Positions 4,203-5,384 of a stretch of DNA of 5,384 bases are shown in pieces. Origin of the DNA: Deltaproteobacteria bacterium (lineage in GTDB: Bacteria > Desulfobacterota > Desulfobulbia > Desulfobulbales > BM004). Under the pieces are notes generated by a model. The model made no database searches. It was given only the letters and a program-made list of their open reading frames with translations, and was not told the origin of the DNA. Made by a program: the position numbers and the translations under genes. Numbering within the stretch: position 1 is the first letter of the stretch; each line of letters begins with the position of its first letter. The stretch lies in contig JAFDCC010000077.1 in NCBI GenBank assembly GCA_019312985.1, positions 1 through 5,384 of the forward strand, read 5' to 3'.

Positions 4203-5384
4203 CTACACGTAGTTTTTCCGGGCAAGGACCTCGCGCGGCTTGGAGCCGTCCCCCGGGCCGACAATGCCTTCCTTTTCCATGATTTCGATCATGCGGGCGG
4301 CCCGGTTATACCCGACCCGCAGCCGCCTCTGCACCATGGATATAGAGGCCTGGCCCGTTTCACAGACTAGGGACACCGCCTCGTCGTATTTTTCATCGTA
4401 GTCGTCAGGCCCGATGCTGTCGAGGTCACCGTTTTCCTCGTCGACAGCCACGAGCACCGATTCGTCATAGCGGGCAGTCCCCTGCTCCTTCAGGAATTCG
4501 ATGACCCGCTCGGTTTCCTTTTCCGAGATATAGGCGCCGTGGATACGCTGCATCCTGGCCTTGCCCGGAGGCAGGAAGAGCAAGTCGCCGTCGCCGAGCA
4601 GGTGCTCGGCGCCGCTGCTGTCAAGAATAGTCCGGGAATCTATCTTGGAGAAGACCTTGAATGATATCCTCGTCGGGAAATTGGCCTTGATCAGGCCGGT
4701 GAGCACGTCCACCGAGGGCCTCTGGGTCGCGAGGATAAGGTGCATGCCCGCTGCCCTTGCCATCTGCGCCAGGCGGGCAATGGACTCCTCCACCTCGCGG
4801 GAGGAGATCATCATCAGATCTGACAGATCGTCGACGACGATGACGATGAGCGGCAGCTTTTCCTCCGCCACCCCGTTGTACGAGGCAAAGCTCTTGACCC
4901 GCATCTCGTCCAGCAGCATGTAGCGGCGCTCCATTTCACGCACGGCCCATTGCAGGGCCCGGTTTGCCATTTTCGGGTCAACGACCACCGGGTGAAGCAG
5001 GTGGGGAATGTCCTCGTAGCCGGACAGTTCAATGCGCTTCGGGTCGATGAGCAGGAAGCGCACCTCGTCGGGCGTCGACCTGAACAGGATGGAACAGATG
5101 ATCGCGTTGATACCGACACTCTTGCCGGAGCCGGTGGCGCCGGCGATCAGCAGGTGCGGCATCTTTGCCAGGTCGGCGACAACGGGCTGGCCGATGACAT
5201 CCTTGCCGAGGCCGATGGTCAGCTTGGAGGACGAATTCTTGAATGTCTCGCTGGAGAGGATGTCGCGGATGTAGACAATCTCCCGCTTGGGGTTCGGTAT
5301 CTCAATACCCAGCGCCGCCTTGCCAGGGATGGAGCCGACGATCCGGACACTTTCCGCTTTCAGCCCCATGGCGAGGTCATCGGC
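4203..5384 (-). CDS. ftsK: DNA translocase FtsK, C-terminal motor and gamma domain (5' end cut off)
   Basis: FtsK/SpoIIIE translocases sit at the division septum, pump DNA so that chromosome ends clear the closing septum, and activate XerCD recombination at dif. The visible 393 residues read in from the right edge without a start; the Met at 5369 is internal, since the family sequence DDLA precedes it in frame. Visible parts: end of the alpha subdomain (VRIVGSIPGKAALGIEIPN), Walker A GATGSGKS (5118-5141), Walker B VVDDLSDLMM (about 4809-4838), the ATQRPSVDVLTGLIKANFPTRISF block, and SKIDSRTILDSSGAEHLLGDGD with LPPG. An acidic linker leads to a winged-helix gamma domain (roughly the last 65 residues, with RRLRVGYNRAARMIEIMEKEGIVG) that reads polar guide sequences. 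It ends with TAG right before a terminator. The Walker B glutamate expected after the Asp is Asp here. The N-terminal membrane region is outside the window, so SpoIIIE-type naming is equally possible. Confidence 0.96.
   Translation of the reverse strand, partial: ADDLAMGLKAESVRIVGSIPGKAALGIEIPNPKREIVYIRDILSSETFKNSSSKLTIGLGKDVIGQPVVADLAKMPHLLIAGATGSGKSVGINAIICSILFRSTPDEVRFLLIDPKRIELSGYEDIPHLLHPVVVDPKMANRALQWAVREMERRYMLLDEMRVKSFASYNGVAEEKLPLIVIVVDDLSDLMMISSREVEESIARLAQMARAAGMHLILATQRPSVDVLTGLIKANFPTRISFKVFSKIDSRTILDSSGAEHLLGDGDLLFLPPGKARMQRIHGAYISEKETERVIEFLKEQGTARYDESVLVAVDEENGDLDSIGPDDYDEKYDEAVSLVCETGQASISMVQRRLRVGYNRAARMIEIMEKEGIVGPGDGSKPREVLARKNYV

Noticed and set aside
4025..4282. 85-codon plus-strand frame rich in Lys and Arg, with an internal ATG at 4097 after GAGGGCGGAA
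   Set aside because: It runs through the ftsK terminator hairpin and into the antisense of the ftsK 3' end; the basic composition comes from the purine-rich DNA. No homology is recognisable.

Overview
The window is a piece of core anaerobic sulfur-energy metabolism from a bacterium, most likely a sulfate-reducing (or sulfur-disproportionating) deltaproteobacterium (Desulfobacterota). The reasons are a complete aprB-aprA pair (dissimilatory APS reductase) followed by the start of qmoA, and a bacterial FtsK DNA translocase next door. A Desulfobulbales-type organism is a plausible guess, but I cannot fix the order or genus from this sequence alone. No mobile element, CRISPR array, rRNA or tRNA was seen.

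All four genes lie on the minus strand, so transcription runs from high to low coordinates. From right to left: (1) the C-terminal part of ftsK (4203-5384, its start is outside the window); (2) a GC-rich terminator hairpin just past its stop (4139-4201); (3) a gene-free stretch of 518 bases (3685-4202) holding that terminator, about 100 bases that are purine-rich on the plus strand, a near-consensus sigma70 promoter (4010-4038) and a leader of about 320 nt with several possible hairpins; (4) aprB (3253-3684); (5) after 46 bases, aprA (1191-3206); (6) a 238-base gap (953-1190) with one hairpin right after the aprA stop, then a strong terminator-like hairpin with a U-tract, then a weak promoter candidate; (7) qmoA (1-952), which runs off the left edge.

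How the genes work together: AprAB is the FAD/iron-sulfur enzyme that reduces APS (adenosine 5'-phosphosulfate) to sulfite and AMP. QmoA is the first subunit of the Qmo membrane complex, which connects the menaquinone pool to AprAB. Sat (ATP sulfurylase), often near these genes, is not in the window; the upstream neighbour is ftsK, a cell-division gene with its own terminator, so aprBA appears to begin a separate transcription unit. The hairpins between aprA and qmoA suggest that AprBA mRNA is made in excess over Qmo mRNA, by partial termination or 3'-end stabilisation.

I do not see a new multi-gene system. The items most worth a second look are the long structured aprBA leader, the double hairpin with an overlapping 50-codon ORF between aprA and qmoA, and an Asp in place of the usual Glu in the FtsK Walker B motif.
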